A stretch of DNA of 64,000 nucleotides from Helianthus annuus. Taxonomy: Eukaryota > Streptophyta > Magnoliopsida > Asterales > Asteraceae. The position numbers and the translations under genes are program-made. The notes under the pieces are model-generated. The model was not told the origin of the DNA. It worked only from the letters and a program-made list of their open reading frames with translations, and ran no database searches. Shown here in pieces: positions 1 through 10,177 of this stretch. The stretch covers positions 82,578,383-82,642,382 of the forward strand of contig NC_035445.2 of the NCBI RefSeq assembly GCF_002127325.2, given 5' to 3'. Position 1 is the first letter of the stretch. Every line of letters starts with the position of its first letter.

Positions 1-2199
1 TTCATTGCCACAAAATGTTACCTTCTTCTTGTCCTTTTTCGTCCTCAGATTTGTATCTGATGAATTCGACTTGCTTGACTTTGCAGTTGAGGGATTTGAT
101 TCATCAGCACTCTTATTCGATCTGTTGGGTGAACCCGAGGACAAAATCTTCTCCAGATATTCTCTGGCTTTCTTCCTCTTCTTTCGCAGTTTGTCTTTCT
201 GCCCTTGAGAAAGTTTCACTTTCTTTTCTAGAACTTTAGGTTCTTGAACCTTCTGTTCTTTGACTTTCTGATGTGAAACTCTCAGTTCCTTGGGCTTGAC
301 AGTGACTGGTTTCTTTGCCAACTTCTGAGATACATCCCTCGATCTTTCATTTGATCTCCTTGGGCAATCTCTGGCAATGTGACCTTTAATGTTGCAATTA
401 AAGCATCTCCTGGTCTCATAACTCCAATACCGGCAGTTAACAGCAATGTGTCCATGATAGCCGCAGCTGTAACACACTCTGTTATCGTACCGTATACCAC
501 CTTCACACCAAACGCTCAGATCATAGCATTGTCTGGCTTGGTGATATTCTTTCCTCAAGTTTGCTGGATTTGGCTTTTGAGCACTGTGGTCAAACCTGCA
601 CCACTTATTACCAACAAATTTTGAATTTTCATTTTTTACTTTTTGTAATATTTGTTTTTGATTGGATGATCGACCCGATGAACTTTTATTATCTTTTTGT
701 TTCTGTTCTGCTTTCTTCTTCAAAGACTTTTGCTTAGAACATTCACCTTTTTCAGTTGATTGCAGAACAGTTTTCTGAAATTTTTCTTTCAACTTTAAAA
801 ACAATTTTTCTTTTTCTTTTTTAACATTTTCATCATCAGGTGTCTCATCACAATCTTCAACTTTGACAGAGTCAAAGTTTGTGACATTGTCACTTATTGG
901 AACTGAATTGATCGGTTTTGGACAAGGAATATTCAACTTGTCGGATTTCATCGCAAAACTGATCAATTTCTTCTCAAGTTCATCTATCTTGATCCTGGAA
1001 TTCTTAGCTTCTTCCTCAAGCTGAGATATTCTCTCAAGATGAAACTTGATAGAATTTTCATTCTCAATTTTCAAATTTTCAAGAACAGATGTTTTAACTT
1101 CCAGAACTTTTATCTGTTCTTGAAATTTTGATTCATTCGCTTTCAAGTTCTTGTTTTCCAACTTGATCCAGAAATCTTCATCTTCTGATGATTTCTGTTT
1201 ACTTTCAAATTCTTTTTCCAACTTTCTGATTTTCATTTGAGCACATTCACCTTCTTTTTCAAGTTCGATAATTTTCTTAAGATGGGAATTTATCATTTTC
1301 TGTTTTTCAATGTTGTTTTTACTAAACACATTTCTCCCATCTTCAAGAATTTTCATTTGCTCTTCAAATTCTTGATTTTTTAAAGTTAAACTGTTAAAAT
1401 CATTTAACAATTTGTCATTTTCTGTTTTTAGTTTCTCACAGTTTTCATGTAACCAAAGAATCTGATTTTCAGCAACGTGCTTCTCGTCGTTCAGCTTTTT
1501 GACTTCAGATGCCAAACTTGTCATGTCTTTCACGAGTTTGTCATTATCAGTCTTGACGTTATCGCATTTTGAGCACTTTGTTTCATTCTTCACCGATTCT
1601 TCAGCTTTTGGAGTTTCTTCTTCCTTTGCTATGAATGTTCCTGCACAAAACATTTTAACGAAATCAAGAGGATTTCCATTATTATCAATATAACAACCTC
1701 GTTTGAAATCGTATTTCATCACATGTTTTGCCCTGATACATTTGCCAATCCTTTTGATCATCTCCTCAAACACATCTATACTCAGATCTAGCACATTATT
1801 CTCCAAAACCTTGATCATTTCTTTCTTTCTCTTTCTGCTTTCGAGTTCATGAGCTTTAAGTTTGCTGATGAATTGATTCAAAGGAAGTTTTGAAAAATTT
1901 GAGTCATCTCTTAAATTTTTCAAACATTCACTCCATTCAATCGGCAATGCATCTGCAAATTTCTCCAATTTCTCAGCAGTTGACGGATATATCTCATGAT
2001 CTTTCAGATAATTCAGCAAAACACTATATCGGTCTTTGAGATCATCCAACGTTTCGTCTTTCAGACACACAAAATATTTAAACCTTTTTGCCCATCCATC
2101 TTTGCTCACTTTTCTATAACCCTCATCTTGATATCCGTTGTGCCAATCATTAAATTTTTCGAAATAATAGTTCTCCTGTTCATCAAACACCTTTGCCAT
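1..2199 (-). CDS. copia gag polyprotein, element A (partial, runs off the window)
   Basis: An open frame of 733 codons starts at an ATG at 2199, with an in-frame TGA two codons upstream, and reaches base 1 without a stop. The first 150 residues resemble the UBN2 type of copia gag (LEKFADALPIEW, then a KLKAHELESRKRKKEM helix). About residues 240-450 are Lys/Glu-rich heptad-like coiled coil. Two CCHC zinc knuckles follow (CYSCGYHGHIAVNC and CFNCNIKGHIARDC, encoded near 470-360), then a very basic tail. Gag forms the cytoplasmic virus-like particle and packages element RNA. The UBN2 region begins later than in related gags, so the 5' end may be trimmed or the start misplaced. It is the only gag in the window with no visible break. 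Confidence 0.85.
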   Translation of the reverse strand, partial: MAKVFDEQENYYFEKFNDWHNGYQDEGYRKVSKDGWAKRFKYFVCLKDETLDDLKDRYSVLLNYLKDHEIYPSTAEKLEKFADALPIEWSECLKNLRDDSNFSKLPLNQFISKLKAHELESRKRKKEMIKVLENNVLDLSIDVFEEMIKRIGKCIRAKHVMKYDFKRGCYIDNNGNPLDFVKMFCAGTFIAKEEETPKAEESVKNETKCSKCDNVKTDNDKLVKDMTSLASEVKKLNDEKHVAENQILWLHENCEKLKTENDKLLNDFNSLTLKNQEFEEQMKILEDGRNVFSKNNIEKQKMINSHLKKIIELEKEGECAQMKIRKLEKEFESKQKSSEDEDFWIKLENKNLKANESKFQEQIKVLEVKTSVLENLKIENENSIKFHLERISQLEEEAKNSRIKIDELEKKLISFAMKSDKLNIPCPKPINSVPISDNVTNFDSVKVEDCDETPDDENVKKEKEKLFLKLKEKFQKTVLQSTEKGECSKQKSLKKKAEQKQKDNKSSSGRSSNQKQILQKVKNENSKFVGNKWCRFDHSAQKPNPANLRKEYHQARQCYDLSVWCEGGIRYDNRVCYSCGYHGHIAVNCRYWSYETRRCFNCNIKGHIARDCPRRSNERSRDVSQKLAKKPVTVKPKELRVSHQKVKEQKVQEPKVLEKKVKLSQGQKDKLRKKRKKAREYLEKILSSGSPNRSNKSADESNPSTAKSSKSNSSDTNLRTKKDKKKVTFCGNE

Positions 2200-3340
2200 T
2201 TTTCAACCTTATTTTTGTCGAAAATTCGTAAACCCGTTCCAAGAATGTACACTGTTAACTCAAATGCCCCCCAATTCTTCAAACAACCCAAACTGTGAGG
2301 CTCCAGGGATTGGGCCTTTGTTTGAAAACAACCGACAACTTTATTTTATGAAATGTTTGACTTTATCTTTAAAATCCGATTGGTTTAATGGGGAGGTGGG
2401 TCACATGGGCCAAACAATTGAGTGAATCAGTGGGCTTTAAAAATTGCTAAAATCTGATTGGATCTTAGGTTGGGTCTTAAAGGGCGGCAATTTAATTGGT
2501 TTATGGGTCACAAGATAAAAAGGCGGTGACTTGTGATTGGCCCACAAAGGTTAATGGGGCGGTGTGTAATTGGATTGGGTCTTTTTCTAGATAATGGGGC
2601 GGTGCACCTTTTTAATTGGGTCAACTGTTTATGTGTTTAACAAATGATCTTTTGTTAAAGTGGGGCGGTGACTTTAGGCAGACAAACATTCTTTCCTTTT
2701 TAAGAAATGTGCCGACAAAAAATGGGTGGTTTTCAAGGAAAAGGGGCGGTGATGTTTAATGAAATGTCCAAAGTGGGGCGGCAACCAGTAAATGTAATTG
2801 GATGAAAGGGCGGATGTTTTAATGAACTGACTAAAGTCTTGGGCGGTAGTGGATTAATATGAGATATCCGACAAACTGTATTTCCTTTTCAGAACCTCAC
2901 TTGAAGAAGACGACACATAAGCGATCCAGATATTTAAGCTGATGACATATAAGCGGTTCAGAATATTCCTTTGAGCGATCCACAGATCTTTTGAGCGGTC
3001 CAGACGTATCTTCGAGCGGTTCAGACGTATCTTTGAGCGGTTCAGACGTAACTTCGAGCGGTTCAGACGTAACTTCGAGCGAACCAGACGTTATTTCGAG
3101 CGAACCAGACGATGACGTCAGCAAATACGAACCATTTTCGAACAAAATTTCAATTTTAATCAATTTTAAGCCGATTTTAGATCTGAAAATTTCAAAGTTT
3201 TGTTAAAACATGATTACGCACACAATATGTAAATTTGAAGCGATTTCGACCGTAAAAAAATTGCGTTTTTCGAAAAAGAAAGGTGTAGAAGCAGAAAATT
3301 TATGAGAAACGAGCTGTATATGCGAGATCTCCTCCTCCTT
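2200..3340 (-). repeat. leader of element A with two short-motif arrays
   Basis: No gene is visible between the PBS and gag. Two arrays fill it. At about 2480-2850 a GGGCGG core recurs roughly nine times at irregular 30-60 bp spacing, often as GGGGCGGTG. At about 2945-3110 a unit near 24 bp built on GAGCGGTTCAGACGTA is repeated six to seven times. Related AGCGATCCAGA words recur in this element's LTR (about 3610-3680), so leader and LTR share the motif. The short frames across these arrays are translations of the repeat, not genes. Confidence 0.75.
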
Positions 3341-3353
3341 GGCTCTGATACCA
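3341..3353 (-). other. primer-binding site, element A
   Basis: On the minus strand this reads TGGTATCAGAGCC, the usual complement to the 3' end of initiator tRNA-Met. Two bases separate it from the LTR terminus CCTACA. Confidence 0.9.
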
Positions 3354-3355
3354 AT

Positions 3356-4004
3356 TGTAGGATCGGACTTCGACCTAAACGAGTCAGTTGAAAGAGCTCA
3401 AATCCGTTTCAGTGGCGGAAACAAAGAAACGAACATATACACAGCAGGTTTCACACTTTAATCCTCTTATATATTGATATTACAGCTTTTACAGTGAGAG
3501 GAAATACCGGCAGCACCTCGGTATCAGTTTCGAACAAACGTTACAAATGATTTGACAACTATCCTATTTATACATGTTGTGAACCGCTCCAATGGACTGA
3601 CGTTAAAGCGATCCAGCCCCTAATGCCGTAAAGGCGATCCAGAACATGTCCTTCAAGCGATCCAGAACATGTTGACATAAAAGCGAATTAGCTCTCTTCA
3701 TTCATTGGACATTTGAAAGGCATTACTTCATTGGACTAAAGAATGGTGAACTTTCATTGGTCTTCAATATGGTGAACTTTCATTAGACCTTAATTTGGTC
3801 CAATCAACACATTCCATGATTTCATAATTGTCATTAATAAGCTTTCAAGACTTTTGATATTAAACGGCCATTATTATCATTTGAATGATGACATCACTTG
3901 TGATGTCACCTAGGTGATGTCACTCGTGATGTCATCCCCGATCAGATCCGCACCGTGACCGAGACTTGACACTAAGACGAAGTTGACAGATGACTGCACC
4001 AACA
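3356..4004 (-). repeat. 5' LTR of element A (649 bp)
   Basis: On the minus strand the LTR begins TGTTGGTGCAGTC and ends GATCCTACA, so it has TG...CA ends. A TATA box reading TATAAATAGG lies on the minus strand at about 3563-3572. Minus-strand U3 contains direct and inverted GTGATGTCA words (about 3885-3940). The right edge abuts element B integrase codons. A single LTR is visible, so its edges rest on termini, PBS position and the break in element B. Confidence 0.85.
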
Positions 4005-4143
4005 GTAACTTGGTTATGAAATCCATAGTTACGCATTCCCACTTCCACTCGGGAAGTTCAGGCTGTTGTAGCAAGCCAGACGGCTTTTGGTGCTCGGCTT
4101 TGACTTGAGCACAAGTCAAGCACTTTGCTACATGGGCGGCTAC
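4005..4143 (-). pseudogene. gypsy integrase fragment of element B
   Basis: About 46 codons match the integrase of element F at 36170-36310: the CLTCAQVK end of the zinc domain, the [13 protein letters not shown] linker and the first catalytic Asp block (TMDFITKL). The fragment is cut on one side by copia A and on the other by LTR E. Reverse transcriptase and RNase H that should lie between this scrap and the gag-protease at 5786 are missing, so it cannot be functional. Confidence 0.9.
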
Positions 4144-5649
4144 TGTAACAACTGCCACTAAAATCTATAATTAGGATGGTAATTAGGTAATAAGGAAACC
4201 CTAATTGAGAAACCCAAGTAATTCTGCACTAACCCTAAAATTTCCAGAATAATCAGAATCAGGATCAGGGCCCCTAAAACTCAGGGGGGGCAAAACCCTG
4301 GCTACGATTATCATCATAACTCTCTGTCGAAATAGAATTTTAAAAATCTATCGACTCAGCAAGCCTACACACGCAAAAACCTAGTCTATGAAAATAAGGT
4401 GGTCACTCGCGTAGCGCGACGCCTAAAGGGGTACCCCTCGCGCTACGCGACGGTGACAAATTTTCAGTATAAATAGCAGGGGTTGGGACTTGAAATCTGG
4501 CACTTGAACGACGTTAAAATTCATAATATACGTCGAGTTATAAGCAAAACAGTTCACAAACACACACGATTATCGAAACGCTGCCGCAATCAGGGTAATA
4601 ACTCGATCGCTATTACGATTCAACATCCGATCGATTATAACTATCCAACGATAGTCCGGGTGCTGCTCAATTGAGCTTGTACTTTGATTATTCGTCGTGA
4701 TTTCGACTTGAATATTAGAGTGCTGTTCGAATTCGGACTATGCTCTGTTATTCGTTGTGAATCCGATTGAATTATCGAGTATTGCACTGATTAATCGTTG
4801 TGAAGGTTTAATCTCGTGAATTGACGTAATTGCTGTATTAGTTACTAACCTGTGTGTGTGCATTGTGTTAAATTAGGTTTAAGCAAGGCTAATCAGTAGG
4901 CTTATATCTATTGCTCGTTAATCTGCAATGTGAGTCATTCTCCTTTTTAAACTATTTTCTCACAGTTTGTGAGTAAGTATTACAATACCTCAAATTATTT
5001 TCAAAGGTTATAAATACAGGGATTAAGTCTTTGTAATCACCAAATTACAGCTGGTATGTGGGGTATTGTGCACAGTACTGTTATTATCACTCTATGTGAG
5101 TGAATATTACTCTATGTGAGTTATTATTACTCTGTGTGAGTACACCGTCACTATTTGGTAATGAGACCCAATAGTGGTATGACCACAGTCACAGAAATGA
5201 ATCGAGTGACAAATACCCATTCTTGATAATTGGTTGATAGAAACATTGTAATCGCTCTTAATACTGTAAATTATAACTAACGGGTCGTTTTAGAAAACAG
5301 AATGATTCACTCAGTATTTCCCCGCTGACAAAACCTTTTTCAAACACGTTTCAGGTGATCTGTGTGATCCAGGAAAAGTGCAGTAAAGCACTATCAAGCT
5401 CAGAGAAGTGGCTCAGTGTAAATAAATGAATAAAACGTGTTTTGAAAAATAAAGATTTCTATGTGAAATCAACTTATTGTAAATTATGGGATGTATCCCT
5501 TAAACTTGGTGTGATATATTAAACGAGCATATTTCACGGATAAAAGATCCTGTTATAAAAAAGACTTCCGCTGCTGCATTAATTAAATACCACGGGAACT
5601 GTCTCGCGGTCCCCCGACTCCGTCCAGGGTGGGTCGGGGAGCCGTGACA
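4144..5649 (+). repeat. LTR of element E (about 1506 bp)
   Basis: TG...CA ends and a PBS eight bases downstream define the edges. A TATA box (TATAAATA, 4468-4475) places transcription start near 4500. Just upstream, at 4408-4452, two arms (TCGCGTAGCGCG and CGCGCTACGCGA) form an inverted repeat around a GGGGTACCCC core. At about 5085-5145 the word ACTCTRTGTGAGT is repeated three times. Only one copy is present in the window. Confidence 0.7.
4468..4475 (+). promoter_or_regulatory. TATA box of LTR E
   Basis: TATAAATA followed about 25 bp downstream by transcribed LTR sequence; the CG-rich inverted repeat lies 15-60 bp upstream. Confidence 0.55.
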
Positions 5650-5656
5650 GCGAAGG

Positions 5657-5669
5657 TGGTATCAGAGCT
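5657..5669 (+). other. primer-binding site, element E
   Basis: TGGTATCAGAGCT, an initiator-Met-type PBS, begins seven bases after the LTR terminus TGACA. Confidence 0.75.
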
Positions 5670-5785
5670 AATAATTAAATTGAGCCACTGATCGAGCCAC
5701 TGATTAAGCCTAAATTAAAGCATTTTGGACCACGATACTTAATTTTACTAATTGTTATTCTGTGATTATTTGTTTTATTAACTGA

Positions 5786-7573
5786 TTATTTGATAGTTAC
5801 AGGTAGTTCTTCAGGAAAAACCTCGGGGTATTCAGAAATGACAGGAAGATCCTCGATCTTTGGTTTTGGTTCTTCAATTATCACTTGAGCCATGTAAATT
5901 ACACAGCCTCTGTTCAAACACCTTGAAGCTTTCAGCATAGATACGTCTTCAGGCAACCCGTACTGCGTATCTCCTCGAATGGTAAGAGATTCACCACTCG
6001 GAGTCTTTAAGACTATTTGCCTCTTGCCGCATATGATTTGGGCCTGGTTATGGGATAACCAGTCCATGCCTAGCACGATGTCAAAACCCGCAAGTTTGAA
6101 AGGAAGTAGAGATAAAGGAAAAGAATGATTCCTAATGGATATTTCACATCCTTCTAGAATAGTAGAGACGGTTTCGATCGTGCCGTCTGCTAATTCTACT
6201 TCGTATTTCACGTCAAGGGTTTTGATTGGCATATCTAGTAGTTGGCAAAATTTCTGGTCTACAAAGGACTTATCAGCGCCAGAATCGAACAGTACTCTTG
6301 CAAATATATTATTTACGAGAAAAGTACCTGTAAGCACATTGTCGTCCTTGACCGCTTCCTTTGCATCCAAGCGAAAAACTCTCGCATTTGTCTTCTTATT
6401 CTCTTCTGCCTTCTTGGCATACTTCGGGCAATTACTCTTTATGTGCCCCTTTTCATTACAATTAAAGCAGGTTGCGTCCTTTATCTTTTTGCACTCCACT
6501 GTCTTATGATCCTTGGACTTGCATAGCCCACAGGGTGGAGTCCTTTGTTGCGACTGCGAACCAGACGCAAACCTACACTTCCCGGAGTGAGGTTTCTTGC
6601 AGACCTTGCAGTAAGGTCTTCCATCAGCTTGCCCCTCCTTCCTTGCCTCCGACCCTTTCTTGCCCTCACCGTTTCCATGGTGCTTTTTACCGGACTTTCG
6701 TGAGGTATCATCCTCACGCTTTCGCTTCTCAGCCTCCTTGCTCCTTTGTGCCCTCAGACGGACAGCATCAAGTGTAAGAGACAAGGAGAGGTCAGTAACT
6801 GACCTGAAGGTCGTTGGCCTAGAGGCCTTTACACTGGCCTTAATCGCCGGTTCTAAGCCCCCAATGAATCGGGCAATTCTTCGTGGTTCTAGTGTCACAA
6901 GATATGGCACCAGGCGTGACATAGTGTTAAAGCTTGTCAGATAAGCTTGACAATCCAGGTTTGTCATCACTAGTGAGACAAAATCAGCCTCAATCTTCTC
7001 AACCTCGTGCTGAGGGCAGTAGTTTTCTTTTATGAGGGTAATAAACTCCCCCCATGACATCTTGTACAAGGAAGACTTACCTGAAGCCTGCACCAGAGCT
7101 CTCCACCATGCCAGGGCCTCGCCCTTGAATGACTGGGACACAAACTTAACCACGTCCCTCTCAGCGCACCCGCTGATGTCCACAATCGTGTCCATCTCGT
7201 CCAGCCAAGTGATACAATCAACCGCACCTTTTTCCCCTGTAAATTCACGGGGCTTGCATGATACAAAGTATTTGTAGGTGCAACCCTTAGCACTGGACGC
7301 ATCAGTATATTCTCTATCGCGGTGAACGCTGTGCTCAGTAGACGAATGCTTGTCGTCATCCTTCTTGGGTTCAGAGGGTGGTTTGGAGTGTGTCTTTGGT
7401 TTAGAGGGTGGTTTTGACACAGATCTGCCTTGAGACTCAGTATGTTGGCGATCAATAGCTGCCTGGACAGCATTGTTGATCAGAGCCTTTAGCTGTGCGC
7501 CTGTCAAATGTACTGACGCATTGTCATAGTCATCTTCATTCGTGTGGCTGTTCTCTCCATTGGGATCCGCCAT
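5786..7573 (-). pseudogene. gypsy gag-protease of element B, truncated before RT
   Basis: A 595-residue frame starting MADPNGENSH. Residues about 100-260 are a retrotransposon gag domain (WLDEMDTIVDISGC, then [11 protein letters not shown]). Zinc knuckles follow: [26 protein letters not shown] and [14 protein letters not shown]. The protease motif [10 protein letters not shown] is near residue 440, and the frame ends in the linker before RT (ISEYPEVFPEELP). The last three codons (5786-5794) come from truncated element E. Here gag and protease share one frame, unlike F, where a one-base shift separates them. Without RT and most of integrase the copy is dead. A pyrimidine-rich CAG acceptor-like site lies 12 nt upstream of the ATG. 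Confidence 0.85.
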
Positions 7574-8792
7574 TGTAACTTGAATCTGTTACAGAAGATA
7601 ACAAAATTTTAATTTAGGAGATTATTATGTGATTGTCTTTTATGACAATTTGTCAACCATGGTACAGAGACCATATTCGGTTAACTTATTATCTCATTAC
7701 ATTAAATATTAGGATTTGAATATATCCTATATTAACTATATAAATAGTACTGGCGGCATAAAGCCTAATCATGATGATGTTTTATAATATTAGCCGAGAT
7801 TCCAGAGAATCAAAGGCATAGAGAGTTGAACCGTAGTTCTTTTATCTCTTTCTGACAGAGAGTCATAGACTACTACTGCCTTTTGTCTTATAAGACAATT
7901 ATTATGGCCCATAGGCACTACACCTCTAATGGATGTCTTAATATGGTTGGCCCGTAGGCGCTACATCATTAATGGACGTTTTGATAATATTGGCCCGTAG
8001 GCACTGCATCACTAATGGATGTTTTAATAATACTGGCCCGTAGGCACTGCATCACTAATGGATGTTGTTATAATAGTGGCCCGTAGGCACTGCATCGCTA
8101 AATGGATGTCTTTATAATACTGGCCCGTAGGCATTGCATCGCTAAATGGATGTCTTTATAATACTGGCCCGTAGGCATTGCATCACTAAATGGATGTCTT
8201 TGTAGTACTGGCCCGTAGGCATTGCATCACTAAATGGATGTCTTTATAATATTGATCACCTTCATTGGTGATTTAACCCACGATTTATATATCATTTAGT
8301 TGGGTTTTGAAATCCTCAAAGGATTATTGTATAAGAATGACGTGCGTGATTTTAACGAATCACATCTGCCATGAATGTTAACATGCGTACAGAGGTTAAC
8401 AGGGAATCAGAATCTTTTCAGCTAGGTCGTACCATCTTGACTGATCTTAAAAGACCCCAAGCTAGGTTTCACCCCCTTAAGATTCTTTATTTAGGCAGAT
8501 CAATGTAAAAGGAATGATTTTGATTTATTTTTTTTTATATATATTAAAACAAACTCATAACATACATTCCGAAATTTCAAATACAATTACATATTGCCCT
8601 AAACGGGTCTTTCAAATAATACATACCTCCATAGAGGTTTTAAAATAAGTGACAAGTCCACACAGGGACTAATTCAAGATAGGTGTCCATGCAAGGACTA
8701 AAGATAAGTCCACGTAGGGACTGAAATACGATAAGTTGTCCACGCAGGGACTTATTTCAAAGTAGAAATTACAGTAGTACTACTATTAAGGG
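7574..8792 (-). repeat. spacer of element B with 43-bp tandem repeats
   Basis: No gene. At about 7903-8260 a unit of about 43 bp (core GGCCCGTAGGCACTGCATC) repeats about eight times; element F has only about two copies at the equivalent place. At about 8640-8765 the word GTCCACGTAGGGACT repeats four times at about 30 bp spacing, and the same set is present in F at about 40510-40625. The spacer separates the extra ORF from gag. Confidence 0.8.
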
Positions 8793-10004
8793 CTAGTGGT
8801 CACGTTTCTTCTTTTTGCCCTTTAGTAGATTCGCCAAGCCCTTGAGAAATCCTCGGTGGCTTTTCTTTTCTTCCTCGAACTCTCTCTCCACACGATCTAG
8901 TCGATGGAGTATTTCTTCCTGTTCAGGGGGAGAAAATCGTGGTTGTGGCGCTTGATGTGGAACTGGAGGTCTGGGAGGTATTGGACACCCATGAGCTGAG
9001 TAGTCCGGTGGTCCCATGTTTCCATGTGCTCCGTCAGGGTAGCGCGCATTATATCTTGCCGACACCACATAGGGGTCGCGCTCATAGCCGTAGTTGTATT
9101 GTGCTTGTGACGGTTCGAACGGGTTGTAAGCCGTCGGACCCGTATAAGCAGGTATGGGTTGGTCATACCCAAATGGTGGCGAATTTCGTGCAGTAGGTGC
9201 GGAGTTCGCCTCCTGTATAGGACTTGAAGGTCCTTCTTCATGTAGTGGCGGATAGTGGCTACTACTAGAATGTCGAGGAGTGCTGAAGTGGTTACCCCCT
9301 CCTCCTCGTGTAGACATACGAGCATTGGTCCTCCTACGCCTCGGCGGATCAGGTATTACTGGTTGTGCCGGTGGCGGAGGTGGTGGCGTAACTGCCTCAA
9401 AGCGTGAATCCTCAGAGGGATCCTGTGGATGTCTCGGTTGCGATGTCTGATGAGATGGTGTGTTGTACCACTCATGTCGGTCAAACAAGGCCATAAAGCT
9501 GTCTGGGCCTTGATATTGTGGACCATGATATGAAGATCCATCAGATACTTCTATCGGATGCGTGGGCGTACCACGAGCTGGTTCAGTTGGATCCTCATCT
9601 TCCTCCATGGGATCTTCAGAAAAATGGTCTTGTGGCCCTAGTGGAACAAAACCTGAAGGTTCCTGTATGTAGTCAGCCGGATTAAACTGAGCTACGTAGT
9701 ATGGACTAGGGTCGTCGTAGTTCCGGTGCGAAACCGAACGTTGCAGAGGTATGAAGGAAGGTTGTGGGTTGTTGGGATTATTTTCTGAATCTGGCCCAAA
9801 GGAGTGCCGGTAGGATGGCGTCGAGCTGTGCGAAGTGGAATGCCTCGCTGGTTCGTAAAGATCTCTTCGTCGTTGTGGCTCTTCGCTTCGTGTCATCGAA
9901 GGATGTCTTGTACCAGATGGTCCAGCTTCTTGATCGTGATGTGTCACGATTTCTCCTCGGCCTCTACGTCCCCTTCCTCTTCCTCGGAATATAACAGGTG
10001 GCAT
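8793..10004 (-). CDS. extra ORF upstream of gag, element B (unknown function)
   Basis: A 403-residue frame from the ATG at 10004 (MPPVIFRGRGRG). An in-frame upstream ATG at 10052 exists, but F conserves the downstream one. N-terminus: Arg/Gly repeats. Middle: Pro/Ser/His/Gln-rich and probably disordered, with acidic EEDEDPTEPARGTP, a PPPPPP run and an RRRR cluster. The last 50 residues are a charged helix (EEILHRLDRVEREFEEE) and a basic tail ending KKKKRDH. No enzyme, zinc-knuckle or membrane motif. The F homologue (40661-41878) is about three quarters identical by eye, and length differences are whole codons, which argues for protein-level selection. RNA/DNA binding with coiled-coil self-association is inference. 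I recall similar hypothetical proteins from Asteraceae but cannot name a domain. Confidence 0.75.
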   Translation of the reverse strand: MPPVIFRGRGRGRRGRGEIVTHHDQEAGPSGTRHPSMTRSEEPQRRRDLYEPARHSTSHSSTPSYRHSFGPDSENNPNNPQPSFIPLQRSVSHRNYDDPSPYYVAQFNPADYIQEPSGFVPLGPQDHFSEDPMEEDEDPTEPARGTPTHPIEVSDGSSYHGPQYQGPDSFMALFDRHEWYNTPSHQTSQPRHPQDPSEDSRFEAVTPPPPPPAQPVIPDPPRRRRTNARMSTRGGGGNHFSTPRHSSSSHYPPLHEEGPSSPIQEANSAPTARNSPPFGYDQPIPAYTGPTAYNPFEPSQAQYNYGYERDPYVVSARYNARYPDGAHGNMGPPDYSAHGCPIPPRPPVPHQAPQPRFSPPEQEEILHRLDRVEREFEEEKKSHRGFLKGLANLLKGKKKKRDH

Positions 10005-10161
10005 TTTCCTGCTCCAAAACTTATTAAAAATCGAATCGAAAATTAAAGACAAAAAGGAGTATCAATCCGAATTTGTCCTAAGTTCTTGTCTAGACTCAAG
10101 TATGTGCAATTGTGTCACTGAGATTAAACACATTAGGATAGTGTTTAATTCACTCAATGTT

Positions 10162-10174
10162 GGCTCTGATACCA
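10162..10174 (-). other. primer-binding site, element B
   Basis: TGGTATCAGAGCC on the minus strand, three bases after the LTR terminus GTGTGACA. Confidence 0.9.
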
Positions 10175-10177
10175 ACC

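Larger units (their letters stand above)
1..4004 (-). mobile_element. Ty1/copia element A (SIRE-like), 5' part
   Basis: In minus-strand order the sequence shows a 5' LTR (4004-3356), an initiator-Met-type primer-binding site, a leader of about 1.1 kb full of short repeats, and a gag ORF that leaves the window at base 1. Protease, integrase, RT and the 3' LTR must lie to the left, outside the window. The element interrupts integrase sequence of gypsy element B at 4004/4005. The bases GTAAC after the LTR are the candidate target duplication but the partner copy is not visible. The SIRE-like assignment is inference from the very long coiled-coil gag, the two zinc knuckles and the long repeat-rich leader. 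Confidence 0.85.
4144..5790 (+). mobile_element. element E: LTR plus leader, truncated
   Basis: The stretch starts TGTAACAACTGCC inside element B integrase. An LTR of about 1.5 kb ends GCCGTGACA at 5649, followed by a PBS and about 120 bp of AT-rich leader. At about 5790 it joins protease/RT-linker codons of element B. No internal ORF or 3' LTR remains. Element B lacks about 1.6 kb across the same junction (compare 36310-37928 in F). One deletion removing E's interior and part of B pol explains this. Lineage cannot be assigned from LTR sequence; the long LTR suggests gypsy. Confidence 0.75.

Noticed and set aside
3910..4158. 82-codon minus-strand ORF as a gene
   Set aside because: Only codons between 4005 and 4143 are gypsy integrase; the ends are LTR A and LTR E.
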